Counted from the stretch's first letter, positions 16,578 through 26,020 are shown. The stretch: DNA of 47,842 bases from an uncultured Clostridia bacterium (GCA_947627295.1 CANQVJ010000010.1:1-47842); one strand, 5' to 3'. Program-made: numbers and translations. Notes: generated from the letters alone by a model not told the origin.

Positions 16578-18938
16578 ATGTTATGTTCAATATGTAAGAA
16601 AAATACAGCAATTGTTTTCTATAATAGAATAGATAAAAATGGAAAAGCTACATTAGAAGGTTATTGCTACGATTGTGCAAAAGAAAAGGGAATAAACGCT
16701 TCAGAGGTATTAAGAAGTCAAACTGAAATCTTATCAAAAGATAATAAAAATTTAGATAGGATGTCAAAACAGTTAGAAGCAATGTTTAAAGATATTACAG
16801 AAAATCTAAATATGGATGATATTCAAGATATGGAAGGCGCAATTACATTTGGTATGGACGGTGGAGATGGCTTAGAAAGTGGACCACAAATTGCTGGAGC
16901 TGCAATACCGTTAGGGTCGCTTTTCTCAAAGATGTTTGGTGGAAATCCAAATAATGTTACACAAACACCAAATTCAAGTTTTGGAACAAGAAAAAAGGTA
17001 AAGGTAGAGAAAAAGCAAAAAACAAGTAAGAAGAAAAAGTTCTTAGATACTTTTGGAACAAACCTTACAAACAAAGCTAAAAACAATGAATTAGACATGA
17101 TAATTGGAAGGGAAAAGGAAATTCAAAGAATAATTCAAATATTAAATAGGCGTTCAAAAAACAATCCATGCTTAATTGGTGAGCCTGGAGTTGGAAAAAC
17201 AGCTATTGCTCAAGGGCTTGCAATAAAAATTGCAAATCAAAATGTGCCTGCAAAATTGTTGAATAAAGAAGTATATTTATTAGACATGACTGCAATGATT
17301 GCTGGAACTCAGTTTAGAGGTCAGTTTGAAGCTCGTATGAAGGGCGTAATAGATGAGTGTACTAAATATGGAAATATTATTTTAGTAATAGACGAAATCC
17401 ACAATATAATTGGTGCAGGCGACGGCGACCACTCTATGAACGCAGGAAACATTATGAAGCCAGCATTATCAAATGGTGATATTCAATTAATTGGAACAAC
17501 AACTTTAAAAGAATATAGAAAATATATTGAAAAAGATTCTGCACTTGAAAGACGCTTCCAACAAGTATTAGTTGAAGAGCCAAATGTTGAAGATAGTATT
17601 GGTATTTTAGACGGAATAAAAAAATATTATGAGGAATATCATAAAGTAAAGATTTCAAATGATGTAATAAGGCAAACAGTTGTAATGTCTGAAAAATATA
17701 TACATGACCGCTTTTTGCCAGACAAAGCTATTGATATTTTGGATGAAGCGTGTTCAAAAATCAACTTAGAAAATAAAGATTTATATCAATTAGAAATGTT
17801 AAAACAAGAACTAAAAGAAGTTCAAGAAGAAAAAGAAGAAGTTGTTGCAGCTGATTCTACAGAAGATTATCAACGCGCAGCAGATTTAAAAACTAAGGAG
17901 TGCCAATTAACAGAGCAAATAGACAAATTAAATGCAAAAATGAAGTTAAAAAGCCTTACAGTGCAAGATATAGCAAATGTAATTGAAAGTTGGACTAAAA
18001 TCCCAGTTAAAAAGATTACAGAAGCAGAAACTCAAAAATTACTTAACCTAGAGAAAAACTTACATAAAAGAATAATTGCACAGAATAAAGCAGTAAACTC
18101 AGTTGCAAGAGCAATTAGAAGAAATCGTGCGGGGTTGCAGTCGACTAAAAGACCACCTTCATTTATATTTGTTGGTCCAACAGGCGTAGGAAAAACGGAG
18201 CTTGCCAAATCTTTAGCTTTTGAGATGTTTGGGTCAGAAGATTCTATAATTAGAGTAGATATGTCTGAATATATGGAGAGTCACTCTACTGCTAAATTAA
18301 TTGGTGCACCTCCAGGTTATATTGGTTATGACGACGCAGGCCAACTTACTGAGAAGGTAAAAAGAAAACCATACTCAATTATTTTATTAGATGAAATTGA
18401 AAAGGCACATCCAGATGTTTTCAACATACTTTTACAAGTGCTTGATGACGGAAAACTTACAGATTCTCAAGGAAATACAGTTAGCTTTACAAATACAATA
18501 ATAATAATGACATCAAATGCAGGGTCGAATTTAAATACAAATTCAATAGGGTTTGGAAACTCTACTGTTAGCAAAACTAAAATCAGAGATGTTCTAAAAG
18601 AAACATTTAGACCAGAATTTTTAAATAGAGTTGACGAGGTGGTCGTTTTCGATTCACTAACAGAAGAACAATTAATGGAAATTGTGGATTTGATGTTAAA
18701 AGATACTGTAAAAGCTTTAGACGAGAAAGATATGAAAATAAAAGTAACAGAACCTGCAAAAAAATATATTTTGAAAAAGGGAACAGATTTAAAATTCGGT
18801 GCAAGGCCACTAAGAAGGGCAATTCAAAAATATGTAGAAGATGAAATATCTGAAAAGATTTTAAAAGGGCAAATAGTAGACGGTCAAACAATAACAGTAA
18901 ATATGAAAAATAATAGATTAAATTTTGAAGTAAAATAG
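16578..18938 (+). CDS. clpE: ClpE-type AAA+ protease ATPase with N-terminal zinc finger
   Basis: A Hsp100 unfoldase that feeds substrates to ClpP. The 786-residue protein begins with a zinc finger (CSIC near residues 3-6 and CYDC near 32-35), which distinguishes ClpE from ClpC with its double Clp-N domain. The first AAA+ module has Walker A GEPGVGKT at 201-208. A coiled UVR-type middle region follows (DYQRAADLKTKE). The second AAA+ module has GPTGVGKT at 533-540, Walker B LLDEIEKAHPDV and a C-terminal D2 small domain with KFGARPLRRAIQ. The ATG at 16578 has GGAGAG at 16565-16570. ClpE is normally heat- and CtsR-controlled. A Gly-rich linker lies near residues 80-125. Confidence 0.9.
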   Translation: MLCSICKKNTAIVFYNRIDKNGKATLEGYCYDCAKEKGINASEVLRSQTEILSKDNKNLDRMSKQLEAMFKDITENLNMDDIQDMEGAITFGMDGGDGLESGPQIAGAAIPLGSLFSKMFGGNPNNVTQTPNSSFGTRKKVKVEKKQKTSKKKKFLDTFGTNLTNKAKNNELDMIIGREKEIQRIIQILNRRSKNNPCLIGEPGVGKTAIAQGLAIKIANQNVPAKLLNKEVYLLDMTAMIAGTQFRGQFEARMKGVIDECTKYGNIILVIDEIHNIIGAGDGDHSMNAGNIMKPALSNGDIQLIGTTTLKEYRKYIEKDSALERRFQQVLVEEPNVEDSIGILDGIKKYYEEYHKVKISNDVIRQTVVMSEKYIHDRFLPDKAIDILDEACSKINLENKDLYQLEMLKQELKEVQEEKEEVVAADSTEDYQRAADLKTKECQLTEQIDKLNAKMKLKSLTVQDIANVIESWTKIPVKKITEAETQKLLNLEKNLHKRIIAQNKAVNSVARAIRRNRAGLQSTKRPPSFIFVGPTGVGKTELAKSLAFEMFGSEDSIIRVDMSEYMESHSTAKLIGAPPGYIGYDDAGQLTEKVKRKPYSIILLDEIEKAHPDVFNILLQVLDDGKLTDSQGNTVSFTNTIIIMTSNAGSNLNTNSIGFGNSTVSKTKIRDVLKETFRPEFLNRVDEVVVFDSLTEEQLMEIVDLMLKDTVKALDEKDMKIKVTEPAKKYILKKGTDLKFGARPLRRAIQKYVEDEISEKILKGQIVDGQTITVNMKNNRLNFEVK

Positions 18939-18950
18939 TAGGAGGAGCTT

Positions 18951-19547
18951 ATGTTAAAATATGTACCAAATACATTAACAATTATTAGATTTTTGTTAAT
19001 ACCAATAATTTTAATAGGACTTTTTACAGGACATTATTTTATTGCATTTGTATTAGTTGCACTATCAGCGCTTACAGATGTAGCTGACGGATGTATAGCA
19101 AGAAAATATAACTTAATTACGAACTTTGGAAAACTAATGGACCCACTTGCAGATAAATTAACTTTAATATCAGTTTTAACTTCATTAGTGGTAATAAAAG
19201 CAATACCTGTATGGATAGTTATAATAGTTGCAATTAAAGAGTGCACAATGATAGCTGGAGCATCGTTTTTATATGGAAAAGATGTGGTGGTATACAGCAG
19301 GTGGTATGGCAAACTTGCAACAGTATTGTTCTATTTGGCAATAGCGCTTTCAATATTAAACAAAGCATATAGTTTCCCAGGAATATGGAACTACATAGAT
19401 TTAATTATTTACTGTATAGCATTAGCAATGACGGTGATTGCATTAGTTTTATACATACATGATTTATCAATTTATGGAGTAATAGATAAAACAGATTTGA
19501 AAAAAGATGTTAAAGATGTTTCAATAACTAAAAAAGATAATAGATAA
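18951..19547 (+). CDS. pgsA: CDP-diacylglycerol-glycerol-3-phosphate 3-phosphatidyltransferase
   Basis: This membrane enzyme makes phosphatidylglycerol phosphate, the first committed step to phosphatidylglycerol and cardiolipin. The 198-residue protein shows the CDP-alcohol phosphotransferase signature D-x2-D-G-x2-A-R-x8-G-x3-D-x3-D as DVADGCIARKYNL, then GKLMDPLADK, near residues 44-69. It has about five hydrophobic helices. The start follows GGAGGAG, 12 bases after clpE. A bidirectional terminator follows. Confidence 0.93.
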   Translation: MLKYVPNTLTIIRFLLIPIILIGLFTGHYFIAFVLVALSALTDVADGCIARKYNLITNFGKLMDPLADKLTLISVLTSLVVIKAIPVWIVIIVAIKECTMIAGASFLYGKDVVVYSRWYGKLATVLFYLAIALSILNKAYSFPGIWNYIDLIIYCIALAMTVIALVLYIHDLSIYGVIDKTDLKKDVKDVSITKKDNR

Positions 19548-19575
19548 AAGGAGCCAAATGTGGCTCCTTAATTTT
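19548..19575. terminator. Bidirectional terminator between pgsA and the BofC-like gene
   Basis: AAGGAGCCA at 19548-19556 pairs with TGGCTCCTT at 19561-19569 around AATG. AATTTT follows on plus and a T-rich tract on minus. Confidence 0.82.
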
Positions 19576-19591
19576 GATGTGGGGAAGAGGA

Positions 19592-20032
19592 TTATTCGTA
19601 ATCTTCTAATATTTGATTTAAATTTTTTTCGCCATAAACTGTGATTCCATTTTTTAAATTTTGTTTATCTTCTTCTGGAAGATAACTGGTAGAGATGTCG
19701 GTGGCGTCGTATTCAATTTCCTCACCATTTTCGACTTTATAAATAACAATTAGATTATTTTCTTCTCGTAAAACAAATTCTGTTTTGTCTGTTTCACCAT
19801 ATGGATTATTAACGGAAATTGCAGAATCTGTATCTAGCCCGGTCGGGGCGACTTCAGCAATGTAGGCACCTTCGTCTGTGCAGTCGTCATAAATTTCTTC
19901 ATCTTGAGCCACTTGAGAAATATCTTGATAATTATTATTTTCAAATTGTTGATTCCTGTAAATAATACCAGCGCCAATAATACCAAATAGAATAATAACA
20001 ATGGCTACCATAATTACAATTACTTTATTCAT
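19592..20032 (-). CDS. BofC C-terminal-domain-like membrane-anchored protein
   Basis: A 146-residue protein with one N-terminal membrane helix (about residues 4-24), an acidic middle part, and a C-terminal domain reading FVLREENNLIVIYKVENG, then TSYLPEEDKQNLKNGI and NLNQILEDYE. This last part resembles the C-terminal domain of BofC, a forespore intermembrane protein that in Bacillus subtilis tempers sigma-K activation. That match is from recall of the pattern, and BofC function is not established for short Clostridia homologues. The start has GGAGGATT upstream. CCGACCGGG in this gene on the coding strand is not an in-frame CGG and needs no shift. Confidence 0.6.
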   Translation of the reverse strand: MNKVIVIMVAIVIILFGIIGAGIIYRNQQFENNNYQDISQVAQDEEIYDDCTDEGAYIAEVAPTGLDTDSAISVNNPYGETDKTEFVLREENNLIVIYKVENGEEIEYDATDISTSYLPEEDKQNLKNGITVYGEKNLNQILEDYE

Positions 20033-20092
20033 AAAAAATCCTCCAAAATGTGTTTTAAATATATCATTAACACTTTTGAAGGTTTTTATACT

Positions 20093-20962
20093 TTATATTA
20101 CAACAATATCTTTTTCACTGGTATATTCATCATTTCCATAAGGATAAATTATATAAATTGTATTACCAATATAATAAAATTCTGTTGTATTTTTTATTAA
20201 ATATTTACTATCAGAAGGGTTTACACTATGTATTGTATAACCTAATTGCTTGAAATCGTCAACCTTTTTCTTAGATTCTTCAATTTCTTCTTTTATACTT
20301 TGTTGCACTTGACTTTCTTGCAAATTATTCATTTTTAATAAATCAGATAGTGTAATTTCTTTATCATTTTTCAAATCATAATTATATGTTTTAATGATTG
20401 TTCTTTGGGCATTAGAGCCTTCTTTCAAATTAGATTGTATCATTAAAGATAAAATATCATTATTGATACTAGCAACATAAGTTGTATTATAAACAATATC
20501 CTTACCAGTAGTTTTTAGAACACTGTCAAGCTTGTTTTGAAAAACTTCTTCAATTTCCTTATTATAATTACTAATTACTTCACTATCTATATTAATAATA
20601 GGGAGTACAACATTAACTTGATAATCTTTATCTTTTTTATCTTGTGTATTTACTGCAGTACATACAATATCTTTTGTAGAATCTAATTTTTTAATTCCTG
20701 TATTAGCTGATTTTTTTTCAATACTATTGTTAAATTTATTTGAGAAATCTTCTTTCAAAGTATTTTTTTCTGTTGTAGTTTTATTACCAAGCATTTTGGT
20801 TTCAGCTTCTGTGGAATCCATCATTTCATTTAGACCTTTTCCTGTTGTGATTTCTATGTATGCAACACATACTAAGCTAAATACACATACTGCAACTGCT
20901 ACGATGTAGACAAATTTATCTTTAAGTGTGTACTTCAATTTAGTTGGTTTTGTTACATTCAT
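20093..20962 (-). CDS. Membrane-anchored DUF3298/RsiV-like protein
   Basis: A 289-residue protein with a cytoplasmic basic N-terminus, one membrane helix near residues 15-35 and a long extracytoplasmic part. The C-terminal region has the DUF3298 pattern: TIIKTYNYDLKNDKEITLSDLL, FYYIGNTIYIIYPYGNDEY. Such domains occur in RsiV-type anti-sigma factors that sense lysozyme, and in proteins of unknown role. No sigma factor gene is adjacent, so a regulator role is not supported here. The ribosome-binding site is AAAGGA. It is a single gene with its own upstream gap. Confidence 0.65.
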   Translation of the reverse strand: MNVTKPTKLKYTLKDKFVYIVAVAVCVFSLVCVAYIEITTGKGLNEMMDSTEAETKMLGNKTTTEKNTLKEDFSNKFNNSIEKKSANTGIKKLDSTKDIVCTAVNTQDKKDKDYQVNVVLPIINIDSEVISNYNKEIEEVFQNKLDSVLKTTGKDIVYNTTYVASINNDILSLMIQSNLKEGSNAQRTIIKTYNYDLKNDKEITLSDLLKMNNLQESQVQQSIKEEIEESKKKVDDFKQLGYTIHSVNPSDSKYLIKNTTEFYYIGNTIYIIYPYGNDEYTSEKDIVVI

Positions 20963-21032
20963 TTTTAAATCCTTTCTTGATGAACAAACTTAATTAAATT
21001 ATAACATTACTTAAAAACTTTTTCAACTCAAA

Positions 21033-21662
21033 TTACTGAAATTTTTTAGTGAAAGATTTCCTGTGAATTGGACACAAACCATATTCGCGAATTGCCTCCA
21101 TGTGTTTTGCCGTGCCATACCCTTTGTGTTTTGCAAATTCATATTGAGGATATACTTCATCCATTTGCCTCATAATTCTATCCCTTGTAACTTTGGCAAG
21201 TATCGAAGCTGCCGAAATTGAATATATTTTTGCATCTCCTTTTATTACTGAACGATAGGGAATCCCAAGTGTATTTATATCTCTTAGAGCATCTACTAAA
21301 ATCAAATTTGGCTTTACATCCATTTGTTCTAATGCTCTAGTTAGAGATTTTTTTGTTGCTTGAAGTATATTTATTTCATCAATTTCATCTTGCCAAGCAA
21401 TTCCTATTCCATAACTAATTGCCTCTTGTTTTATTTGGTCAAATAGCTTTTCTCTTTTTTTCTCAGAAACTTTTTTTGAATCATTTACACCTTCAATCAT
21501 TGAATCTTGAGGCATTATTACACTAGCAACGACAACAGGACCCGCTAGAGGTCCTCTTCCTGCTTCATCTATTCCACATACATATTTTATCTTTTCTTCA
21601 TTATGTATATAGTTTTCTATTTCTTTTAATTTTGTTAATCTTTCAAATTCTTTTTCTTTCAT
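21033..21662 (-). CDS. rnhB: Ribonuclease HII
   Basis: RNase HII removes ribonucleotides embedded in DNA and RNA from RNA-DNA hybrids. The 209-residue protein has the type 2 signature CGIDEAGRGPLAGPVVVA, with catalytic Asp and Glu in DEAGRG near residues 33-38, NDSKKVSEKKR, LVDAL, and KHKGYGTAKHMEA. The start overlaps the upstream prepilin-like gene by 4 bases, so the two are translationally coupled. Confidence 0.94.
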   Translation of the reverse strand: MKEKEFERLTKLKEIENYIHNEEKIKYVCGIDEAGRGPLAGPVVVASVIMPQDSMIEGVNDSKKVSEKKREKLFDQIKQEAISYGIGIAWQDEIDEINILQATKKSLTRALEQMDVKPNLILVDALRDINTLGIPYRSVIKGDAKIYSISAASILAKVTRDRIMRQMDEVYPQYEFAKHKGYGTAKHMEAIREYGLCPIHRKSFTKKFQ

Positions 21663-22147
21663 AGACCTGCTTCTTCCATATCTGATAGTGCATAATATTT
21701 TTTATTATTTTCATTTATCCCTGGTTTGTATATAACATCAACATTTTCTTCTGAAACATTATATATTATAACATAGTCTGAAGAGGTATCAGAAAGTTCA
21801 CCCAAACCTAAATCTTGCATGTTTTGACTTGTTAATTCATATGCTTCTTCTCCTTCAGCTATTTCTACTGGAAGTGAATCAGTTGTTTTTTTACCTATTA
21901 AATTATCATCTTTTATTTTTTGTTTTTCTTCCTCTGACCTTTCTGCAGTGCCTAGCTGGAAATTAGCGTTTTCTACACTTTCAATTCCCTTAACTTTTAT
22001 TAACATCATATTTGTTTTCAAACTTTCTCTTGTTGCTGTTTTAGCACTGTTTATTCCTGAAGTTACAACAACTCCAGCGATTATCATAAGTATCATAACT
22101 GTTACAATTAATATTATTAATGTGATTCCATTTTCCTTTTTTATCAT
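21659..22147 (-). CDS. Type IV prepilin-like protein
   Basis: A 162-residue protein whose N-terminus (KKENG followed by ITLIILIVTVMILMIIAGVV) fits a short class III-like prepilin leader with cleavage after Gly and a long hydrophobic helix. Glu at mature position 5 is replaced by Ile, as in many Clostridia pseudopilin-like proteins. The remaining 120 residues are hydrophilic. It overlaps rnhB, the next gene. No pilus assembly genes lie in the window. With comEC nearby (16534), a role in DNA uptake is possible but not shown. Confidence 0.7.
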   Translation of the reverse strand: MIKKENGITLIILIVTVMILMIIAGVVVTSGINSAKTATRESLKTNMMLIKVKGIESVENANFQLGTAERSEEEKQKIKDDNLIGKKTTDSLPVEIAEGEEAYELTSQNMQDLGLGELSDTSSDYVIIYNVSEENVDVIYKPGINENNKKYYALSDMEEAGL

Positions 22148-22308
22148 ATCTATATCTTCCTTCCATTTCTTTCTTATTCTATTTTATCATAAGTAGGTAT
22201 TTTTTTTCAACAATTTTTTTCAATTCTTCACAATTCTATCACATTTTTATTGTAACATAGTTATAGATTAAGTTATTTATAAAAAAATATATATAGGAGG
22301 TCTTTTTA

Positions 22309-23580
22309 ATGAGTGAAAAAAAGAATGAAAAAGGTGGAGATTTTAAAGCAGTAAAAAAATCAAATTATTCAAGTTATGATAAAAAAACATCTCCAAAAAA
22401 AGAAGGAGCAAGTTTTGGAAGAAGTGTGTTTTTACCTTTTGTTAGTGGAGTAGTGGGTTGTGCAGTCGTATTAGGTACATGTTTTGGTATTCCAACAGTG
22501 AAAAATAAATTGTTTGGTTCAACAATTTCACAGCCAAGCTCAAAAACAAATACTAGCACACCAAGTGCAGGGTATGTAGATCAAGCATCCCTTTCAAATT
22601 ATTCAGATACTTCAATTTATGCAGCTAATAAAATTTTACCTTCAATAGTAGGTATTTCTGTTGAATATAGCGTAAACTCAGGTTTATCTCTATTTTCAAC
22701 AATGCCTCAAACTTCTACTGCAAAGGCAACAGGTTCAGGTATAATAATTAGTGATGACGGATATATTTTAACAAACAATCATATTGTATCATCAAGTTCT
22801 TCAGAATCATATTATGAAGTTTCAGAAGCAAGCAAGGTTACAGTAAAATTGTATAATGAGGAAGAAGAGTATGAAGGCAAAATTGTAGGAAAAGATGAGC
22901 AAACAGATTTGGCTGTTATCAAAATAGAGCCAAAAGAAGGAACACAACTTACTAAAGCAGATTTTGCTGATTCAGATTCTGTAAAAGTTGGAGAATTTGC
23001 AATGGCTGTTGGTAATCCACTTGGTATGGATAGCAGTATAACTTGTGGTGTTGTAAGTGCAGTTAATCGTGAGGTTACTGATTCAGACGGAAAGAAATTT
23101 AATTTAATTCAAACAGATGCCGCAATTAACTCTGGAAATAGTGGTGGTGCTTTGGTTAATTCAGAAGGTCAAGTTATTGGAATAAATACATTAAAACTTT
23201 CTGGAACAGGTATTGAAGGTATGGGATTTGCAATTCCAATTAATTCAACAGTGGATGTAACTTCTCAATTAATTCAATATAACAAAGTTCGTAGGCCATA
23301 TATAGGTATTTCAGGAGTTGATTTAGACGACCAGACCGCCGAAAGATATAAATTGGTTGTTGGTGTATATGTTAAATCTGTTGAACAATTTTCAGCAGCT
23401 GAAAAAGCAGGAATCAAAGCCGGCGATGTTATTATAGAAGTTGAAGGCAAACAAATTAAAACTATGGATGAATTAAATGAAATAAAAAATACTAAACAGA
23501 TTGATGAAAATTTAAATATTAAAGTCAATAGAGACGGTGAAGTAAAAGAATTTACAATAAAATTAGGAGAACAACCTTAA
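22309..23580 (+). CDS. HtrA/DegP-type serine protease with PDZ domain
   Basis: A surface quality-control protease. The 423-residue protein has a cytoplasmic Lys/Ser-rich start, one membrane helix near residues 44-65, a trypsin-like domain with His in LTNNHIV, Asp in TDLAVIKI and Ser in NSGNSGGALVN, and a C-terminal PDZ domain (AGIKAGDVIIEVEGK). The architecture equals Bacillus HtrA/HtrB. The ATG follows AGGAGG. It is divergent from the prepilin-rnhB pair, with a 161-base gap. Confidence 0.94.
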   Translation: MSEKKNEKGGDFKAVKKSNYSSYDKKTSPKKEGASFGRSVFLPFVSGVVGCAVVLGTCFGIPTVKNKLFGSTISQPSSKTNTSTPSAGYVDQASLSNYSDTSIYAANKILPSIVGISVEYSVNSGLSLFSTMPQTSTAKATGSGIIISDDGYILTNNHIVSSSSSESYYEVSEASKVTVKLYNEEEEYEGKIVGKDEQTDLAVIKIEPKEGTQLTKADFADSDSVKVGEFAMAVGNPLGMDSSITCGVVSAVNREVTDSDGKKFNLIQTDAAINSGNSGGALVNSEGQVIGINTLKLSGTGIEGMGFAIPINSTVDVTSQLIQYNKVRRPYIGISGVDLDDQTAERYKLVVGVYVKSVEQFSAAEKAGIKAGDVIIEVEGKQIKTMDELNEIKNTKQIDENLNIKVNRDGEVKEFTIKLGEQP

Positions 23581-23670
23581 AATATATTCATTTATTTTTC
23601 ACAAAATAGATAGGTTACTTTCACTTTTAATTCACACTATGGACAAAATCGATTGTTATAGTATATTTAT

Positions 23671-23693
23671 AATCAGTAACGAATACACTGATT
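23671..23693. repeat. Short inverted repeat after htrA
   Basis: AATCAGT at 23671-23677 and ACTGATT at 23687-23693 pair around a 9-base loop. It could be an operator or weak hairpin. No further function is seen in the 245-base gap apart from the terminator and promoter below. Confidence 0.4.
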
Positions 23694-23728
23694 AAAATAT
23701 AAAAACATCCCCTTTTATTTTCAAATGA

Positions 23729-23758
23729 AGAGAAGTATAAAAGCTTCTCTTTATTTTT
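23729..23758 (+). terminator. Terminator after htrA
   Basis: AGAGAAG at 23729-23735 pairs with CTTCTCT at 23744-23750, followed by TTATTTTT. Confidence 0.72.
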
Positions 23759-23764
23759 GTAAAC

Positions 23765-23793
23765 TTGAAATATTATGTTAAGTATGATATAAT
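23765..23793 (+). promoter_or_regulatory. Promoter of the unknown membrane protein
   Basis: TTGAAA at 23765-23770 and a perfect TATAAT at 23788-23793 with a 17-base spacer, 33 bases before the ATG. Confidence 0.72.
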
Positions 23794-23825
23794 ATTGTAA
23801 ATCTAATGAAGGAAGGTTTATCTCT

Positions 23826-24617
23826 ATGTTTAAAACTAGAAGACCTGTTAATTTAAGCCTTACTGAGGCAATAGAATATGTTTGTCGGATGAGAGTTGGT
23901 ATTTATACATTTATTTTAAGCAGTTTAGTTCTGCTACTGATTATGCCATATGTAGTTGTTGCATTACATTGGATTATATTTGAAAAAGCTAATTTAAGTC
24001 TTGCTTTTTCAGTAATAAAAGGTGGAACTTTAAACATGAGTGATGTATATGTAGAAACTGTATCAACTATTCAAGGTTGGACGGTCGAAGGACTGAATAA
24101 ACAGTTTGATACATATGAACTTACTTACTGCTTACAAGTTTATCGGATTTTAATTTTAATCTGGTGGACTATGATTTATTTTGGATTCATCCGCACAAGA
24201 AGGCTATCGTTAGTTGTTAAAAATATAAAAACAAAAGTTGTAAAAAATGTTAAAGCTTATTGTACCTTAACAATGCTCTTAACAATAGTTGTATTATTCT
24301 TTGCAGGAACTTATGCCGAATTAACTTATTCTATAAATAAAGAAAAGTTTGAAAATAGGGCGGAAATTGAAGAAGTTGCAGAACTTGGAGAAGTGCAACA
24401 ATTAAGTTTTGTTTCTGCAAGTGAAAATGAGTATATTGATGTAAATGAAAATAAGGTACTAAATAGGAGAAGCGCCAGCTATTGTATTTGTATTTTGAGT
24501 ATTTGTATTGCAGTTTGGTTTGTGGTAAATATCATTTTCTTTTCGGATATGGATTATGCAGGAGAGGAATTGAGAATTTTAGAAAAGTATGAAGAAAGGA
24601 GAGGTAAACCGTATTAG
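23826..24617 (+). CDS. Four-helix membrane protein of unknown function with two in-frame CGG codons
   Basis: I do not recognise this 263-residue protein. It has hydrophobic helices near residues 30-52, 103-120, 143-162 and 215-238, a Gln/Glu-rich exterior or cytoplasmic loop (about 170-205), and charged ends. The ATG follows GGAAGG, and the gene has its own promoter and terminator. It is the only gene in the window with CGG codons that must be read as triplets (TGT CGG ATG at 23885-23890 region and TAT CGG ATT near 24144). In both places a +1 shift would hit a stop at once or after one codon. The amino acid put in at these codons (Arg by the standard code) is uncertain. Confidence 0.75.
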   Translation: MFKTRRPVNLSLTEAIEYVCRMRVGIYTFILSSLVLLLIMPYVVVALHWIIFEKANLSLAFSVIKGGTLNMSDVYVETVSTIQGWTVEGLNKQFDTYELTYCLQVYRILILIWWTMIYFGFIRTRRLSLVVKNIKTKVVKNVKAYCTLTMLLTIVVLFFAGTYAELTYSINKEKFENRAEIEEVAELGEVQQLSFVSASENEYIDVNENKVLNRRSASYCICILSICIAVWFVVNIIFFSDMDYAGEELRILEKYEERRGKPY

Positions 24618-24627
24618 GTGATAATGT

Positions 24628-24652
24628 AGGGAGCATAATTGCTCTCTATTTT
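24628..24652 (+). terminator. Probable terminator after the unknown membrane protein
   Basis: AGGGAGCA at 24628-24635 pairs, with one G-T, with TGCTCTCT at 24640-24647, followed by ATTTTC. The tail is weak. Confidence 0.5.
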
Positions 24653-24723
24653 CATATATAATCTCTTTACAAAAACTTCAAATTGATGTATTATAAAATT
24701 ATCAATTGTTAAGGAGATTTAAT

Positions 24724-26016
24724 ATGAATATTATAGAAATAATTGAAAAGAAAAGAGAAGGTAGAGAACTATCAAAGGAAGAAATAAAGTATTTTGTGCA
24801 AGGCTATACAAAAGGAGATATAAAAGAATATCAAGCAGCTGCATTAATTATGGCAATATATATAAATGGAATGACAAACCAAGAAACCAAAGATTTAACT
24901 TTAGAAATGGCAAACTCTGGTGAAGTATTAGACCTATCGACCTTAAAGGAAACAATTGTAGATAAACACTCAACAGGGGGAGTGGGAGATAAAATATCAT
25001 TAATATTATGCCCATTAGTAGCTGCAATGGGAATAAAGGTTGCAAAAATGTCAGGTAGAGGATTAGGCTTTACAGGGGGAACTGTAAACAAACTAGAATC
25101 CATACCAGGCTATCAAACAGATATATCAATAGAAAAATTCATAGAAAATGTAAAAGAAGTTGGAGTTAGTATAATTTCTCAAACATTGAATCTAGCACCT
25201 GCAGATAAAAAAATATATCAGTTAAGAGATCGTATTGCATGTGTTGAAAGCATACCTCTAATTGCCTCAAGCATAATGAGCAAGAAAATAGCAAGTGGCG
25301 CAGATAAAATTGTAATTGATGTTACTGTGGGGTCTGGTGCGTTTATGCAAAATGTAGAAAGTGCAAGAAGGTTGGCTGGTCAGATTATAGAAATAGGAAA
25401 ACTTACAAATAGAGAAACAGTTTGTATATTAACAAATATGGATGAACCGCTTGGATATGCTGTGGGAAATACATTAGAAGTAATAGAAGCAATTGATGCA
25501 TTAAAAGGAAATATGCCAAAAGATTTAGAAAGTGTTGTGTTAGAAATGGCTCAAAATATGGCAAAGCTTTCAGGAAGAGATTTAAGTAAAAAGCAAATTC
25601 AAGAAATCTTAAAAAGTGGAAAAGCATATGATAAATTTGTTCAAATGGTAAAAGCACAAAAAGGTGATATTTCATATATAGAAAATCCTTCAAAATTTGA
25701 AAAAGCAAAATATATAGAAGATATATGTGTAGAAAACGAAGGCTACATCCAAGAAATAAATGCAAGAGAAGTAGGAAAGCTTGTTAGAGAACTTGGCGGA
25801 GGTAAATTAAAAAGGGCAGATAAAATCGACAATGCAGTAGGAGTAATTATGAAGGTAAAAGTAGGGGATAGAGTTGAAAAAGGTAATGCTCTTGCTACCA
25901 TACATGCAAATGATTTGAAAATGTTAAAAAAAGCAAAAGAAAAACTAAGTAAAATAATAAAAATAGGAGATAGCAAAAAAGAAACAATTCCAACAATTTT
26001 AGAAATAATTAAATAA
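24724..26016 (+). CDS. pdp: Pyrimidine-nucleoside phosphorylase
   Basis: The enzyme splits uridine, thymidine or deoxyuridine with phosphate, salvaging bases and (deoxy)ribose 1-phosphate. The 430-residue protein shows the phosphate-site loop KHSTGGVGDKISL, the signature SGRGLGFTGGTVNKLESIPG, and the C-terminal domain with VGKLVRELGGGKLKR, VGDRVEKG. The length is that of Gram-positive Pdp (about 433). The ATG at 24724 follows AAGGAG, and a longer in-frame start is rejected as it lacks a ribosome-binding site. Substrate choice between thymidine and broad pyrimidine types is not resolved. Confidence 0.92.
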   Translation: MNIIEIIEKKREGRELSKEEIKYFVQGYTKGDIKEYQAAALIMAIYINGMTNQETKDLTLEMANSGEVLDLSTLKETIVDKHSTGGVGDKISLILCPLVAAMGIKVAKMSGRGLGFTGGTVNKLESIPGYQTDISIEKFIENVKEVGVSIISQTLNLAPADKKIYQLRDRIACVESIPLIASSIMSKKIASGADKIVIDVTVGSGAFMQNVESARRLAGQIIEIGKLTNRETVCILTNMDEPLGYAVGNTLEVIEAIDALKGNMPKDLESVVLEMAQNMAKLSGRDLSKKQIQEILKSGKAYDKFVQMVKAQKGDISYIENPSKFEKAKYIEDICVENEGYIQEINAREVGKLVRELGGGKLKRADKIDNAVGVIMKVKVGDRVEKGNALATIHANDLKMLKKAKEKLSKIIKIGDSKKETIPTILEIIK

Positions 26017-26020
26017 TGTG

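Noticed and set aside
19838-19850. CCGGTCGGGG in the BofC-like minus-strand gene as a shift site
   Set aside because: On the coding strand it reads CCG ACC GGG, with no in-frame CGG, and the protein is continuous.
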